In this document: positions 9,063 through 18,718 of the stretch, one piece after another
Layout: every line of letters starts with the position of its first letter
How positions within the stretch are numbered: the first letter of the stretch is position 1
Origin: Vagococcus luciliae
GTDB lineage: Bacteria > Bacillota > Bacilli > Lactobacillales > Vagococcaceae
Assembly: GCF_024637875.1 (NCBI RefSeq)
Contig: NZ_CP102451.1
Coordinates: 1,677,001 to 1,741,000 of the forward strand
DNA: 64,000 bases
Reading direction: 5' to 3'
The notes under the pieces: generated by a model
Databases searched by the model: none
What the model was told of the DNA's origin: nothing
What the model saw: only the letters and a program-made list of their open reading frames with translations
Position numbers and translations under genes: made by a program

Positions 9063-9402
9063 CGTCATCATCCTTTCTACGTTTTCGTAAAAAGAACAAT
9101 AACACAACCAGTATAAGAATTGCTATACCAATAAAACCATAATTTTTTATGATTTCACCAGTTTGAGGTAAAATACCTTTATCCTTGGTTGTAGTAGAGC
9201 CACTATTCTTTGGTTGGGAAGACGATTGTGGTGTGGAACTACTACTCTTTGTCGTTCCTTGATCATCTTCATAAAAGGATATTTCACTGGGTACGACGAC
9301 TTGTCCATTAGCAGAAGCTCCTAACACAACGTAGGGACTTGTTAAAATACTCATTAGCACAACCATTAAACAGATTAAAAAGTGATTCTTTTTTTTTGTC
9401 AT
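9052..9402 (-). CDS. Small LPXTG-anchored surface protein
   Basis: A 116-residue protein with a signal peptide (residues 1-29, ending VVLGASA), a short conserved-looking segment GQVVVPSEISFYED, a Ser/Thr/Gln-rich spacer, the sortase signal LPQTGE (about residues 79-84), a membrane span and a basic tail (LRKRRK). Sortase is expected to link it covalently to the wall. Small LPXTG proteins of this type (CscD-like) are standard members of WxL clusters. It starts 13 bases after the giant gene ending at 9415, with AAGGAG eight bases upstream of its ATG, and overlaps the next WxL gene by 11 bases. Confidence 0.92.
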   Translation of the reverse strand: MTKKKNHFLICLMVVLMSILTSPYVVLGASANGQVVVPSEISFYEDDQGTTKSSSSTPQSSSQPKNSGSTTTKDKGILPQTGEIIKNYGFIGIAILILVVLLFFLRKRRKDDDDEN

Positions 9403-9414
9403 CCTTTCATCTCC

Positions 9415-12400
9415 TTAAGGTTGTCCTTCCATAATTTTCCAAGTGATTTCTCCGGTATATTGACCAGTATGGATATCACCTGAAGATCCAAGTTGTAATT
9501 TAATACCATCGGATTCTTTTTTATCGCTCCAGTCTTTACTGATATCGTGTAGCCCATTTTTACCAGTATCAACACGATAGATAGGTTGAGCCGCATCAGA
9601 AAGAATCACTTCTTCCCCTGACAACACATATCTCAGAACGTTTTGAAGCTTTTTACCATCTTTTGTTTGTAAGGGGGTAGTAACAGCGGCTGTTACTCTA
9701 AAGCCATCCGCTTGACCAGAACGTGTATCCCGCACGACTAACTCTTTATCATATGTTGGTTTTTCTACACGATTAGGCATTGCAATGAACTTAACTGTAC
9801 CAAAATCAAGCGCAGTTGGCACGGATTTGAATTGTACCGTTCCAAGTACTGTATAAATCACTGTCATCTCGGTATCTGTCACATTAAATGATGCTTCATT
9901 TTCAGGACGTTTACTTTGATTTATCAGATAACCATCTTGACTTAATTGTGCGATTTGCTTAGCTAATGTTTCATTCTTAGTTAAATCGATGACGTCACCA
10001 ACTTGTGCCTTAATTGTCGTTGTGTAATCATCCATGACTTTGCCTACTTCATTGACAAATTTAAGCGTTATAACCGAATCAATATCCGTAACTGTGACAT
10101 TAATATTACCTAAAATATCCGTTTCTCTTCCTGCATCTTTTGCTGAAACAACAAGATAGACTTTATAAGGCGTTGGTTTAATATTAGCTAAATCTGATAA
10201 CCCATTTAAATCTTTCACCGAAATAAAGTTAGTCAAATCAATTTTTTTACCATTCGACAATTTATACGCTTCAAGATTGCCATTTTTTACGATATACTGC
10301 TTAATTTCATCTTCTGACATATGTCGTAAGTCTTTAAATGAAATAGATAAATCTTTAGATGTTAAATTAGTCTCAGTTTTAACGATAGTTAATTTAGCAT
10401 CAAAAGTTGCCGTATTACCTGCATCATCTGACACATCCACCTTAACAACATGTTCACCCATTTGTGACATGTAACCATCTACTACATTTTGCGGCGTTTC
10501 CTTATTGAATTGATAAGTAAAACCTTTATTATTAGGGTTACTGTCTTTGATGTTAGTAACAAATTTTTCAGGTAACGGTGTCGACGCATTCAACGATTCA
10601 TAATAGTTCGTTCCATCTCCAGTTGGAGGTGTTTTATCTTGAACTTCTTTAGTGACAGTGTCATCTTTTCCATCAAGAAAGGCATAAGCTCTAATTTTCT
10701 CTCCTGCTTTTAATGCCACACTACTTGGAATATCAAACGTGTAATTACCACTTTTATCCGCCATCACGTGAAACTTACGTTTATTATCCCCTTCTTCAGG
10801 AGAATTATAAGAAGGTGTTGTTAAAAACGTATCTTTGCTTAAGTCTGTTTCACTAACTACTTTATAAAATGCCACATAAGCTCCTGGATTAACTGTACCA
10901 GAAATTTTTTGGCCACTAGATAGTTTAATATTATCGCTAATATCCTCTACTGCCAATTTAACATCAGGAATGTAATCAAAGACTACACGTGAAAAATCTT
11001 GTGTTTTATAATTATTTTTAAAATCATCACGCATAGCATACGTCATACTACCAGCAGTCACATCATTTGTTGTCACAATTTGATCACGATAAGGTATTTT
11101 CATGTTATACATTGGGCGCCAATTATACGTGGCTTCTTCATCATTTGAATTTTCTTTCTTCCATGCTCGTACTTGTTGGATACTTGCATTAAATGTTCCT
11201 TGATCCATACTAATTAACGTTGCATTTGTGTTTTTACGCGTATCTAAGTCAACTCGTCTTGCATTAGCAAACGTAAAATTAGCATTTCTCGCAAACTCTA
11301 ACATGTTTCGGACACCAGTACCGCCTTCTATACGAGAAGTAAAATTACCTCGTTCACCGATAATGAAGTTTGAATTAGAACCACCGTAAATCATTGAATC
11401 CTTTGAATCAGTTTCATTTTCTGAAATAAAGGTTGCCGTTCCTTCATCGGACACATCAAATTTAGAATTAGATCCTAGATTCAATATGTTACCAATCCCA
11501 CCTTCTTTATTTACAGAAAGCAAGCCGTTTTTAGCTATATTTAGGTTGGAATTAGTTCCCATTCTTATTACTGGAGAACCTGCTGTCATCTTTTTAGCAT
11601 TGACTTGTATTAAAGCATTCTCACCAACATTAATAGCAGAATTATCTTGAAGTATCATTGCTGCATTATTCCTTGAAACAGGACCATTCACATTCACATT
11701 TAATTTGCTATTCTTTTCTAAATCAATAGTCGTCTGCCAGCCATAACTTCTAAAAGAAGCTCCATGATAAGCTAATCTAATAGGAGTACGTACCGTATCT
11801 TCGGCTGTTTCGGCAGTAACTTGAGACCCTTCTTCCAACCTAATACGTCCATTTCTATGAATACTAATAACTGAATAAATCGTCCCACCATCAGTATTCC
11901 AAGTCTTACTCTCACCTGTATTACCTAAAGTCTTGAATTTAACATTAGCATTTTTCTCTACTACCATACTTGGTTGTATATCAGCTACAGGTTCATTATT
12001 AGCTCGATAGGCTCCTACTGCAATCGCATCCCCATTTTCTACTTCTATCAAAGTATCTGTATTTTCTCTAAATATAATAGTATGACATTCAAGTCCTGCT
12101 TGATTAGTATCATTAAAAGAAATTTCTTGACCATCATAAGAGGTATACTTATTAGCTGTAGAATAGATTTCATTTTTCCCTTCAAAAGACAAAACAGACT
12201 GGTAAGATGCTGTTACTTGAGAACCATGAAAATTAACATTTCTAAATGTTAAAAAACTTTCTTCAGGTAATATATTTTGAAAAGTCACAGCTCCATAGTA
12301 AGTAGTACTGTAATGATCTAAATTATCCAAAGTAATACTGTGAATGCCTCTTTCACCCGCTGAGAACGTGTAATAATCTCCAATAAAATCTAGGGAATAC

Positions 12401-13134
12401 CCATTTCCTAACAAAGCGATATCCATCTTATCTCTAGGAAAATAATTTACCCTACGTCCTACAGCTGTTCTTCTCGTATTTTTCATACTATTTTGAACAT
12501 CAATTATTTTTACATCAGCACTAACTAAAGCTGCATGCAACTCATCCCACGTACTAACTTTTGCCACTTTACCAGTATAAATAATAATGTCGGTTGTCAA
12601 ATCTTTGTCAGTACCAGAATACTTTGCTGGAACAGTCAAAGTAATGTGATGTTCTGATAAGTCATTAGATGATACTGAAAATAAATCTCCCAAGTCACCG
12701 ACTTCAATATGTTCAGATACATCAACAACTTTACCACCCGACAATCCATATGCCACAGCACCTGTTTCGTATAAAATCATCTCTTTAGCTGCATCTTCAT
12801 TTCCATTTAATGATTGGATATCTTCCATACTCTTACCAAAATTGTAAGCAACAATTCCCAAACCTTTATCATTCAAGCTAAACTCTCTTAGATTTTTTAA
12901 GTCACCCCATTCCTTATTTGACTTAGTTGATACGCCTTTTAACGACGCACTCCTACTACTTGCTTTGGCATTAACACTTTTTTCACTATTTTTGGTGCTA
13001 TCTTTCGTTGTCATTTCAGTTTTCGCTTCAGATGATTTTTGACTCTCTTTAGCTTCTGATTGCCATCCAATTGACATGCTTATTACCATAGACAGTATTA
13101 ATACAAAGAAGTAAACAGGATTTTTTTTTTTCAT
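9415..13134 (-). CDS. Giant WxL surface protein with pectate-lyase-like adhesive region
   Basis: A protein of 1239 residues, paralogous over its full length to that at 1313-4984. It has the same order: signal peptide, AKVSTWDELHAALVSAD-type adhesive segment, GNGYSLDF, long Asn/Ser-rich beta-helix-like region, DKTPPTGDG module, MucBP-like LKFVNEVGKVMDDY, and a WxL-type domain from ALDFGTVKF through FRVTAAV to TWKIMEGQP. The frame extends eight codons upstream to 13158, but AGGAGGGATAAA sits directly before the ATG at 13134, which also begins the signal peptide, so that start is used. It heads the unit giant-LPXTG-WxL-WxL. The two complete giants end in the same KIMEGQP sequence, which indicates duplication. 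Confidence 0.92.
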   Translation of the reverse strand: MKKKNPVYFFVLILSMVISMSIGWQSEAKESQKSSEAKTEMTTKDSTKNSEKSVNAKASSRSASLKGVSTKSNKEWGDLKNLREFSLNDKGLGIVAYNFGKSMEDIQSLNGNEDAAKEMILYETGAVAYGLSGGKVVDVSEHIEVGDLGDLFSVSSNDLSEHHITLTVPAKYSGTDKDLTTDIIIYTGKVAKVSTWDELHAALVSADVKIIDVQNSMKNTRRTAVGRRVNYFPRDKMDIALLGNGYSLDFIGDYYTFSAGERGIHSITLDNLDHYSTTYYGAVTFQNILPEESFLTFRNVNFHGSQVTASYQSVLSFEGKNEIYSTANKYTSYDGQEISFNDTNQAGLECHTIIFRENTDTLIEVENGDAIAVGAYRANNEPVADIQPSMVVEKNANVKFKTLGNTGESKTWNTDGGTIYSVISIHRNGRIRLEEGSQVTAETAEDTVRTPIRLAYHGASFRSYGWQTTIDLEKNSKLNVNVNGPVSRNNAAMILQDNSAINVGENALIQVNAKKMTAGSPVIRMGTNSNLNIAKNGLLSVNKEGGIGNILNLGSNSKFDVSDEGTATFISENETDSKDSMIYGGSNSNFIIGERGNFTSRIEGGTGVRNMLEFARNANFTFANARRVDLDTRKNTNATLISMDQGTFNASIQQVRAWKKENSNDEEATYNWRPMYNMKIPYRDQIVTTNDVTAGSMTYAMRDDFKNNYKTQDFSRVVFDYIPDVKLAVEDISDNIKLSSGQKISGTVNPGAYVAFYKVVSETDLSKDTFLTTPSYNSPEEGDNKRKFHVMADKSGNYTFDIPSSVALKAGEKIRAYAFLDGKDDTVTKEVQDKTPPTGDGTNYYESLNASTPLPEKFVTNIKDSNPNNKGFTYQFNKETPQNVVDGYMSQMGEHVVKVDVSDDAGNTATFDAKLTIVKTETNLTSKDLSISFKDLRHMSEDEIKQYIVKNGNLEAYKLSNGKKIDLTNFISVKDLNGLSDLANIKPTPYKVYLVVSAKDAGRETDILGNINVTVTDIDSVITLKFVNEVGKVMDDYTTTIKAQVGDVIDLTKNETLAKQIAQLSQDGYLINQSKRPENEASFNVTDTEMTVIYTVLGTVQFKSVPTALDFGTVKFIAMPNRVEKPTYDKELVVRDTRSGQADGFRVTAAVTTPLQTKDGKKLQNVLRYVLSGEEVILSDAAQPIYRVDTGKNGLHDISKDWSDKKESDGIKLQLGSSGDIHTGQYTGEITWKIMEGQP

Positions 13135-13420
13135 TTTATCCCTCCTGTGATAAGTCAATTACTTGTTTATCACCCTCTCCTCCAATTAATCAATCTTTTT
13201 TAACATAAAAAAGCATTAAATAGAACCTAAAGTTGTTTTAAAAACTAAATGAACAACTTTATGTTTATTATAGTTAAAATTTTTCTAAAAAACAAATATT
13301 TTATGAATTTTTTATGAATTTTAATATTATAAGTATGTTAAATATACAAAACAATTTTTAGTTTTCACTCGCACTAATCATTGATAAATCTGATATGAGA
13401 ACTCTTTCAAAAAAATAAAA
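13135..13420. promoter_or_regulatory. Leader and two candidate promoters of the giant WxL gene at 9415-13134
   Basis: Two minus-strand matches share the same spacing: TTGTTT at 13290-13295 with TATAAT at 13267-13272, and TTGTTT at 13349-13354 with TATAAT at 13326-13331, both with 17-base spacers. The proximal one gives a leader of about 125 nt, close to the leader lengths of the other two giant genes, and its context CATAAAATATTTGTTTTTT resembles theirs. Nothing else was seen in this gap. Confidence 0.6.
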
Positions 13421-13454
13421 AAAGAAAGTATTTGTAAAAAAAATACTCTCTTTT
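13421..13454 (-). terminator. Terminator of ftsK
   Basis: On the minus strand GAGAGTATT pairs with AATACTTTC (one G-U) and is followed by TTTTTTATTTTTTT, just past the translocase stop at 13458. Confidence 0.8.
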
Positions 13455-13457
13455 AAT

Positions 13458-15794
13458 TCAATTTTCTATGGCCTCATCATCACTATAAGTCATTAATACT
13501 TTACGTGGTTTACTTCCTTCAGATGCACCAACGACCCCCTGTTCTTCTAATTCATCAATGAGTCGTGCTGCACGGTTATAACCAATTCTAAAACGTCGTT
13601 GAAGAAGTGAGATACTCGCTGTTTGCATTTCAATTATTAAAGCTTTTGCTTCATCAAAGTACTCATCCAAGTCTTCAGTCGAACCACTTGTTGTTGTATT
13701 TTCTGATGGCATCATGTGTTCCTGATAGTCTGCTTCTTGTTGATTCGTCACAAATTCCACAAGATGTTCAACTTCTTCATCTGATATAAAGGCCCCTTGC
13801 ACACGAATAGGTTTATTTTCACCCATTGGAACAAACAACATATCTCCTCTACCAAGTAATTTTTCCGCTCCATTACTATCAATAATAGTACGTGAATCTG
13901 TTCCACTTGATACAGCAAAGGCAATTCGTGAAGGGACGTTTGCTTTAATAATTCCTGTAATAACATCCACACTTGGTCGTTGAGTGGCTAAAATCATATG
14001 AATACCAGCCGCTCTTGCCATTTGCGCCAATCGAATAATGGCATCTTCCACTTCATTACTTGCAACCATCATCAAGTCAGCCAACTCGTCAACGATAACG
14101 ACGATATAAGGTAAACTTGATTTGTTTTCTCCAGTCGTTTGATTATGTTTTTTCACCATATCATTGTAGCCATTCATGTTTCGCACACCAAAACCAGCAA
14201 ACAATTCGTAGCGTCTTTCCATCTCTTCTACGACTTTTTGCAGTGCTTGAGCGGCTTTTCTAGGATTTGTCACAACAGGTGTCAACAAATGCGGCACACC
14301 GTTATAGACATTTAATTCCACCATTTTCGGATCAATCATCATCATTTTAACTTGATGTGGCTTAGCCTTCATTAAAATACTAGAAATGACTGTATTGATA
14401 CAAACAGATTTTCCACTACCAGTAGATCCTGCTATTAATAGATGGGGCATTTTTGTTAAATCTGCCGTCATCACTTCACCAGAAATACTTCGCCCTAACG
14501 GCACTTCAAGTAATAAATCGTCATGATTGTTTTCTGACTCAACCACATCACGAAATGACACCATACTGGTTGTTTGATTTGGTACTTCAATCCCAATCAA
14601 TGATTTCCCAGGAATTGGTGCTTCCATCCGAATGTCTTTTGCTGCTAAAGCTAAGGCTAAATCATCGGTCAATCCAACGACTTTACTTACCTTCACCCCA
14701 ACAGCTGGCTGAATTTCAAACCGAGTCACAGAGGGGCCAAGACTTGCTCGCACCACTTTGGCATCCACTCCAAAACTATCAAACGTTTGTTCCAATACCT
14801 TAACATTTTTTTCAACTAATTTGTATTCTGCACTTTGATCAGTGAGTGGAATATCATTTAATAATTCAACTGGTGGTAATTCATAATCTTCGTTTTCTTC
14901 GCCTTCTGGTAAATCAAAAAAGAGTGGCTTTTCTTTTTCGGATTCACCCATTTTATTTTCTTTTGATCCCTTTTTAGGTCGTTCAACGGTTTGTTGCTGA
15001 TCACGCTTTTTATAATGATCTTGATAACTATCAATTTCTAAGGTCAGTTGTTCTTTCTCACCTGCCTCATCATCACTTATTAAGGGCTCTTGTTGCTTTT
15101 TTTCTTTACTTTTTGTCTCTTTGGGTTTATTTTCTGAAACTTTTGACTGATCTTTCTTATTCAGTTTTTTTTTTTCATCTCGATCTTGCTTTTTTTCTTT
15201 TAGTGAATGAAAAAACTGACTACCAAAATCAACTACTTTATCAGCGACTTGAGACACACCGATATTAGAAACAAGTAGCACACCTGCTACCATCGCTAGA
15301 AAGGCAACCACATAAGAGCCTACCTTAGACACTAAAAAGTACGTTACTGTATAAAGAAGGGCACCGATCATCCCTCCTCCAACTGATTGCGTGACACTAC
15401 TTGCTTTTATGTCAGAAGAAATTTTTTGCCATGTCATGGCTAGGATGTTTGTATCACGACTAATCGTTTTAAATAAACCAATTTCAATAAATAACAATAA
15501 TCCTAGAAAAAATACTAATAGACCTATTACCAAACTTTTTCGTTTAAATTTAGGATCTTTCCCCATTAACATCAAAAGCGCTCCATAAATAATTAAATAA
15601 AGAGCCATTACTAGATGCAAATTTCCCACAAAAAAGCGAAAGACGTTTGTCATCAACATCCCTAAAAATCCTAATCGTAACCCACCTAAAATGCCAAATA
15701 AGATAAATGACACACCAATTAGGAAATAAGTTGTTCGCTCTTGTTGTTCTTTTTGCTTCTTAGTAGGCGCTCGTTTTGTTTTCTTTTTCGCCAT
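13458..15794 (-). CDS. ftsK: FtsK/SpoIIIE-family DNA translocase
   Basis: A 778-residue protein with about four membrane spans in residues 25-190, a long charged linker rich in Lys and Glu (200-310), and a motor domain. Walker A is GSTGSGKS (about residue 460) and Walker B is [12 protein letters not shown]. The C-terminus has the winged-helix gamma domain ([22 protein letters not shown]) that in the family reads polar KOPS/SRS sequences. The protein pumps chromosomal DNA through the closing septum. ATG at 15794 has AAAGGAG nine bases upstream. It is a single gene with its own terminator, divergent from sstT. FtsK versus SpoIIIE/SftA naming in lactic acid bacteria varies; the membrane N-terminus excludes SftA. 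Confidence 0.96.
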   Translation of the reverse strand: MAKKKTKRAPTKKQKEQQERTTYFLIGVSFILFGILGGLRLGFLGMLMTNVFRFFVGNLHLVMALYLIIYGALLMLMGKDPKFKRKSLVIGLLVFFLGLLLFIEIGLFKTISRDTNILAMTWQKISSDIKASSVTQSVGGGMIGALLYTVTYFLVSKVGSYVVAFLAMVAGVLLVSNIGVSQVADKVVDFGSQFFHSLKEKKQDRDEKKKLNKKDQSKVSENKPKETKSKEKKQQEPLISDDEAGEKEQLTLEIDSYQDHYKKRDQQQTVERPKKGSKENKMGESEKEKPLFFDLPEGEENEDYELPPVELLNDIPLTDQSAEYKLVEKNVKVLEQTFDSFGVDAKVVRASLGPSVTRFEIQPAVGVKVSKVVGLTDDLALALAAKDIRMEAPIPGKSLIGIEVPNQTTSMVSFRDVVESENNHDDLLLEVPLGRSISGEVMTADLTKMPHLLIAGSTGSGKSVCINTVISSILMKAKPHQVKMMMIDPKMVELNVYNGVPHLLTPVVTNPRKAAQALQKVVEEMERRYELFAGFGVRNMNGYNDMVKKHNQTTGENKSSLPYIVVIVDELADLMMVASNEVEDAIIRLAQMARAAGIHMILATQRPSVDVITGIIKANVPSRIAFAVSSGTDSRTIIDSNGAEKLLGRGDMLFVPMGENKPIRVQGAFISDEEVEHLVEFVTNQQEADYQEHMMPSENTTTSGSTEDLDEYFDEAKALIIEMQTASISLLQRRFRIGYNRAARLIDELEEQGVVGASEGSKPRKVLMTYSDDEAIEN

Positions 15795-16137
15795 AATCTC
15801 TCTCCTTTAAGTCATCAGTGATATTATACTATATTTGTTTTAGTTTTTCTTGTTCTTTTATTTTTTCAGCAAACACTCGTATCTATCTTTTTTTCTCATA
15901 GATACTTAATAAATTAATTGGTACATCTTTTCTTAACTAGTTTAACTCATAATAAACTAGTTTTTATTATAATAAAAAAAATCAAGTAAACCGGTGTTAA
16001 AATAAGCTGTTTTCAAATTAAAATCTTTTATAATATAATAAAAAATGAAAAAAATTTGAATTAATTTCAAAACAAGTGTTTATTTTTATCACATTTTACA
16101 GTATATTATATTAATATTACAAAAAGGAGAGAACGCT
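15795..16137. other. Intergenic region between ftsK and sstT, with a perfect inverted repeat
   Basis: About 340 AT-rich bases between divergent genes. The repeat AACTAGTTTA / TAAACTAGTT with an 8-base loop lies at 15935-15962, followed by TTTTTATTAT. No gene lies upstream of it on the plus strand, so it may be an operator or an orphan terminator. The sstT ribosome site AAAAAGGAGAG lies directly before 16138. Confidence 0.5.
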
Positions 16138-17382
16138 ATGAAAAAGATTAGAGAGTTATCATTAATCCAAAAAATCTGTATCGGTATTGTCGTCGGGGCA
16201 ATTTTAGGGATGTTGGTACCTTCCTGGACTTGGATTAAAATACTAGGTGATCTCTTTATCGGGGCTTTAAAGGCAATTGCACCTTTATTAGTCTTTTTCC
16301 TCATTATCGATTCGTTATCTAAACAACAAAAAGGCATTAAAACACATATGCGAACTGTCATTATTTTATATTTGAGTGCAACCTTTATTGCTGCCTTAGT
16401 TGCAGTGTTTGCCTCAGACTTATTCCCAGTAAAATTGGTTTTACCTGATGTAGCTGTCGAGCAACAAGCTCCAGATGATTTATGGAAAATTTTATCTGAT
16501 ATTATCATTGGAGCTGTCATGAACCCAGTTCAAGCCATTATTGAAGGCAATTACCTGTCTCTATTATTCTGGGGGGCAGTTATTGGTGTGTGCATGAGAA
16601 GTGCAGCAGACGTCACAAAAAATATCATGTCAGATATTTCAGATACCATTTCTAAAGTCATTCAAATTATTATTCAACTAGCTCCAATTGGGATTGTAGG
16701 ATTAGTCTTTAATTCTATTTCTGAAATTGGAATTAAAGGACTAGCCGAGTACGGTAAATTAATTTTATTATTAGTAGGTACTATGTTATTTGTGTCATTT
16801 ATTGTATACCCATTTATGGTCTTTTTGCTACTCAAACAAAACCCTTATCCATTAACAATGTTTTGTATGAAAGAAAGTGGCATTCCTGCCTTCTTTACGC
16901 GTAGTTCAGTTGTTAATATTCCAATTAATATGGAGTTATGTGAGAAACTAGGATTAGATAAAGAATCATACTCTATTTCTATCCCACTAGGAGCAACTGC
17001 TAATAGTGGGGGTGCGGCGATTACGATTTCAATCATGACGTTAGCAACAGCTTATACAATGGGAATGGATATTCCGTTTCTTCTTGCTTTTCTACTCTGT
17101 TTATTAGCAGCCATTTCATCAACTGGTGTATCTGGTATTGCTGGAGGAAGTTTACTTCTTATCCCTCTTGCATGTAGCTTATTTAATATTTCAAATGATA
17201 TTGCCATGCAAGTTGTTGGAATTGGATTTATCATTGGAGTTGTCCAAGACTCTGTTGAAACAGCCCTTAACTCAGCTGCTGATTTGTTGTTTGCAGCAAC
17301 AGCTGAATTTTATGATAAGCAAAAGTCTGGTCAGACAATTGATTTAAATGAACGTGTCAGAGAGGCTAGAAAATTACTTTAA
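16138..17382 (+). CDS. sstT: Serine/threonine:Na+ symporter SstT
   Basis: A 414-residue integral membrane protein of the dicarboxylate/amino-acid:cation symporter family, about the usual SstT length. Visible family signatures are AFFTRSSVVNIPINMELCEKLGL, in two parts, and the substrate/cation loop PLGATANSGGAAITI, with eight or nine hydrophobic segments. SstT imports L-serine and L-threonine with sodium. The gene stands alone with a strong AAGGAGAG ribosome site and an intrinsic terminator immediately downstream. GltP/GltT-type glutamate carriers are close relatives, but the NIPINM and ANSGGAA context fits SstT. Confidence 0.93.
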   Translation: MKKIRELSLIQKICIGIVVGAILGMLVPSWTWIKILGDLFIGALKAIAPLLVFFLIIDSLSKQQKGIKTHMRTVIILYLSATFIAALVAVFASDLFPVKLVLPDVAVEQQAPDDLWKILSDIIIGAVMNPVQAIIEGNYLSLLFWGAVIGVCMRSAADVTKNIMSDISDTISKVIQIIIQLAPIGIVGLVFNSISEIGIKGLAEYGKLILLLVGTMLFVSFIVYPFMVFLLLKQNPYPLTMFCMKESGIPAFFTRSSVVNIPINMELCEKLGLDKESYSISIPLGATANSGGAAITISIMTLATAYTMGMDIPFLLAFLLCLLAAISSTGVSGIAGGSLLLIPLACSLFNISNDIAMQVVGIGFIIGVVQDSVETALNSAADLLFAATAEFYDKQKSGQTIDLNERVREARKLL

Positions 17383-17385
17383 TAA

Positions 17386-17418
17386 AAAAACTCCCTCAAA
17401 AGTTGGGGGAGTTTTTTT
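17386..17418 (+). terminator. Terminator of sstT
   Basis: AAAAAACTCCC pairs with GGGGGAGTTTTTTT right after the stop codon, giving an intrinsic terminator that may work in both directions. Confidence 0.85.
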
Positions 17419-17511
17419 ATTATTTAAATTTAGGCGCTAAAAACAAATAGACAATAATAATCTGCCTTTAACACCTGTTTATTATCACTTTCACTTACCA
17501 TAGGATCACTG

Positions 17512-18015
17512 TCATCCATTTGTTTTCATCTCCTTCTTTGATTTAATAGTTGGAATAAGTTGAATATCTTTTTTAAATACTTTAAACACTAAATCTCCAT
17601 CTGTGTACTCTTCCATTAGCTCACTGTAACCTAATTTTTGATAAAAATGCCAAGCTGACTGTCTTCCTGTTAGAAAAATCGTTGTATAGCCTAATCGTTT
17701 CGCAACATCTTCAGCATAGACCATTAGTTTTTTACCTAGACCTTGTCCTTGACAGGATGGGCTAATAGCGACTTGCTTAACTTGAACGCAAGATGAAAAA
17801 CATGGATGCAATAATAATGTGCCAACGACTTTACCATCTTGTTTAATCACTAAATGAATATCTGATTTTTCTTCTATTGGTGCGTCAACTAATAATGGTT
17901 TACCTGCACTCTTACGGAGTACCTGGTTTCGTAGATGTAGTGTTTCTTTATAGACAGCACTATTCCATTTGATTAAAGTAAAAACTGTTTTACCAAGGTT
18001 ATTCCCCCTTTTCAT
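17512..18015 (-). CDS. GNAT-family N-acetyltransferase
   Basis: A 167-residue protein with the acetyl-CoA-binding signature of the GNAT fold: VKQVAISPSCQGQGLGKKLM (about residues 78-97) and a downstream FYQKLGY motif. It probably acetylates a small molecule or amine; the substrate cannot be told from sequence. The ATG at 18015 has no clear ribosome site. An AAAAGGGGG run lies just inside the gene, but the start it would serve is out of frame, so the exact N-terminus is uncertain. The gene stands alone, convergent with sstT. Confidence 0.85.
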   Translation of the reverse strand: MKRGNNLGKTVFTLIKWNSAVYKETLHLRNQVLRKSAGKPLLVDAPIEEKSDIHLVIKQDGKVVGTLLLHPCFSSCVQVKQVAISPSCQGQGLGKKLMVYAEDVAKRLGYTTIFLTGRQSAWHFYQKLGYSELMEEYTDGDLVFKVFKKDIQLIPTIKSKKEMKTNG

Positions 18016-18211
18016 GTCGTTTGAAAATAATCAATTAATTTAGCCTATCAACATAGCTTCTTATTATTTTCCACTACAAATTAACAAATGACGTGGTGAT
18101 TGTCAAAAGAAAGATATCATGATTTTATCTAGTAAGAACACGTCATTATGTTATGATAAATAAGGGTATCAAAAAGGAGTAACCAAAAGAGGATTTATTG
18201 GAGGGTATCAA

Positions 18212-18667
18212 ATGTCATTGAAAAAAAGTATGACAAGTATTTATTTAGTAGTAATGATGGTTGTATTAGTTGGTTGTAGTAATAAAGTCACTCAAAAAGA
18301 GTTGATGAATCATGATTGGAAATTTGTGACAGAAGATGAAAACAAAGATGAAGAAGTGACTATGGTTGCTTCATTTACCAAAACATCTGTGATTCTATCT
18401 TTTGATGCGAGTAGTATGAAAAGCGAAACATCAAATGAATACGAAGAATATGGTGAAAGTATTGCGAAAACAATCCTTTCAAACATGAATTACAAAGTGG
18501 ATTACGACCTAAATGGTGAAACCATTCATTTAAAAAATACCGATTTAGGACTAGATGATGATTTAACCATAAAAAAAGATAAAAAGAATGTTGTCTTAAG
18601 TAGTGATAAATCTGATGAGTCAGTCACACTTGTTCCACTGGATAAAAAAACAAATTCTAGCAAATAA
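18212..18667 (+). CDS. Small predicted lipoprotein of unknown function
   Basis: A 151-residue protein with a lipoprotein signal peptide: basic MSLKKS start, hydrophobic core, lipobox LVGC with the acylated cysteine at about residue 22. The mature part is hydrophilic and acidic, with two beta-rich segments (VTMVASFTKTSVILSF and DDLTIKKDKKNVVLSS) resembling a small beta-sandwich. Family not recognised. GGAGGGTATCAA before the ATG supports the start. Expected to sit on the outer face of the membrane. Confidence 0.8.
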   Translation: MSLKKSMTSIYLVVMMVVLVGCSNKVTQKELMNHDWKFVTEDENKDEEVTMVASFTKTSVILSFDASSMKSETSNEYEEYGESIAKTILSNMNYKVDYDLNGETIHLKNTDLGLDDDLTIKKDKKNVVLSSDKSDESVTLVPLDKKTNSSK

Positions 18668-18716
18668 TCACCTCACTATGCTATTCCCTACTTATAGGAT
18701 GTAAATGAGGTGATTA
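18665..18716 (+). repeat. Inverted repeat after the lipoprotein gene
   Basis: TAATCACCTCA (18665-18675) and TGAGGTGATTA (18706-18716) are perfect complements across a 30-base loop. No U-tract follows. The right arm contains the GAGGTGAT ribosome site of the next, broken gene, so folding could mask its translation initiation. Confidence 0.6.
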
Positions 18717-18718
18717 AT

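Noticed and set aside
13458-15794. Naming the translocase SftA or a conjugative FtsK
   Set aside because: Four N-terminal spans and a C-terminal gamma domain fit the chromosomal FtsK/SpoIIIE type, and no conjugation genes are nearby.
16089-16520. Antisense frames over sstT and many other genes
   Set aside because: They lie opposite strongly conserved genes, lack ribosome sites and show biased amino-acid composition of shadow frames.
18087-18147. Inverted repeat AATGACGTG / CACGTCATT upstream of the lipoprotein gene
   Set aside because: Arms of 9 bases separated by 43 bases in AT-rich DNA, with no promoter clearly placed around them; too weak to list as an operator.
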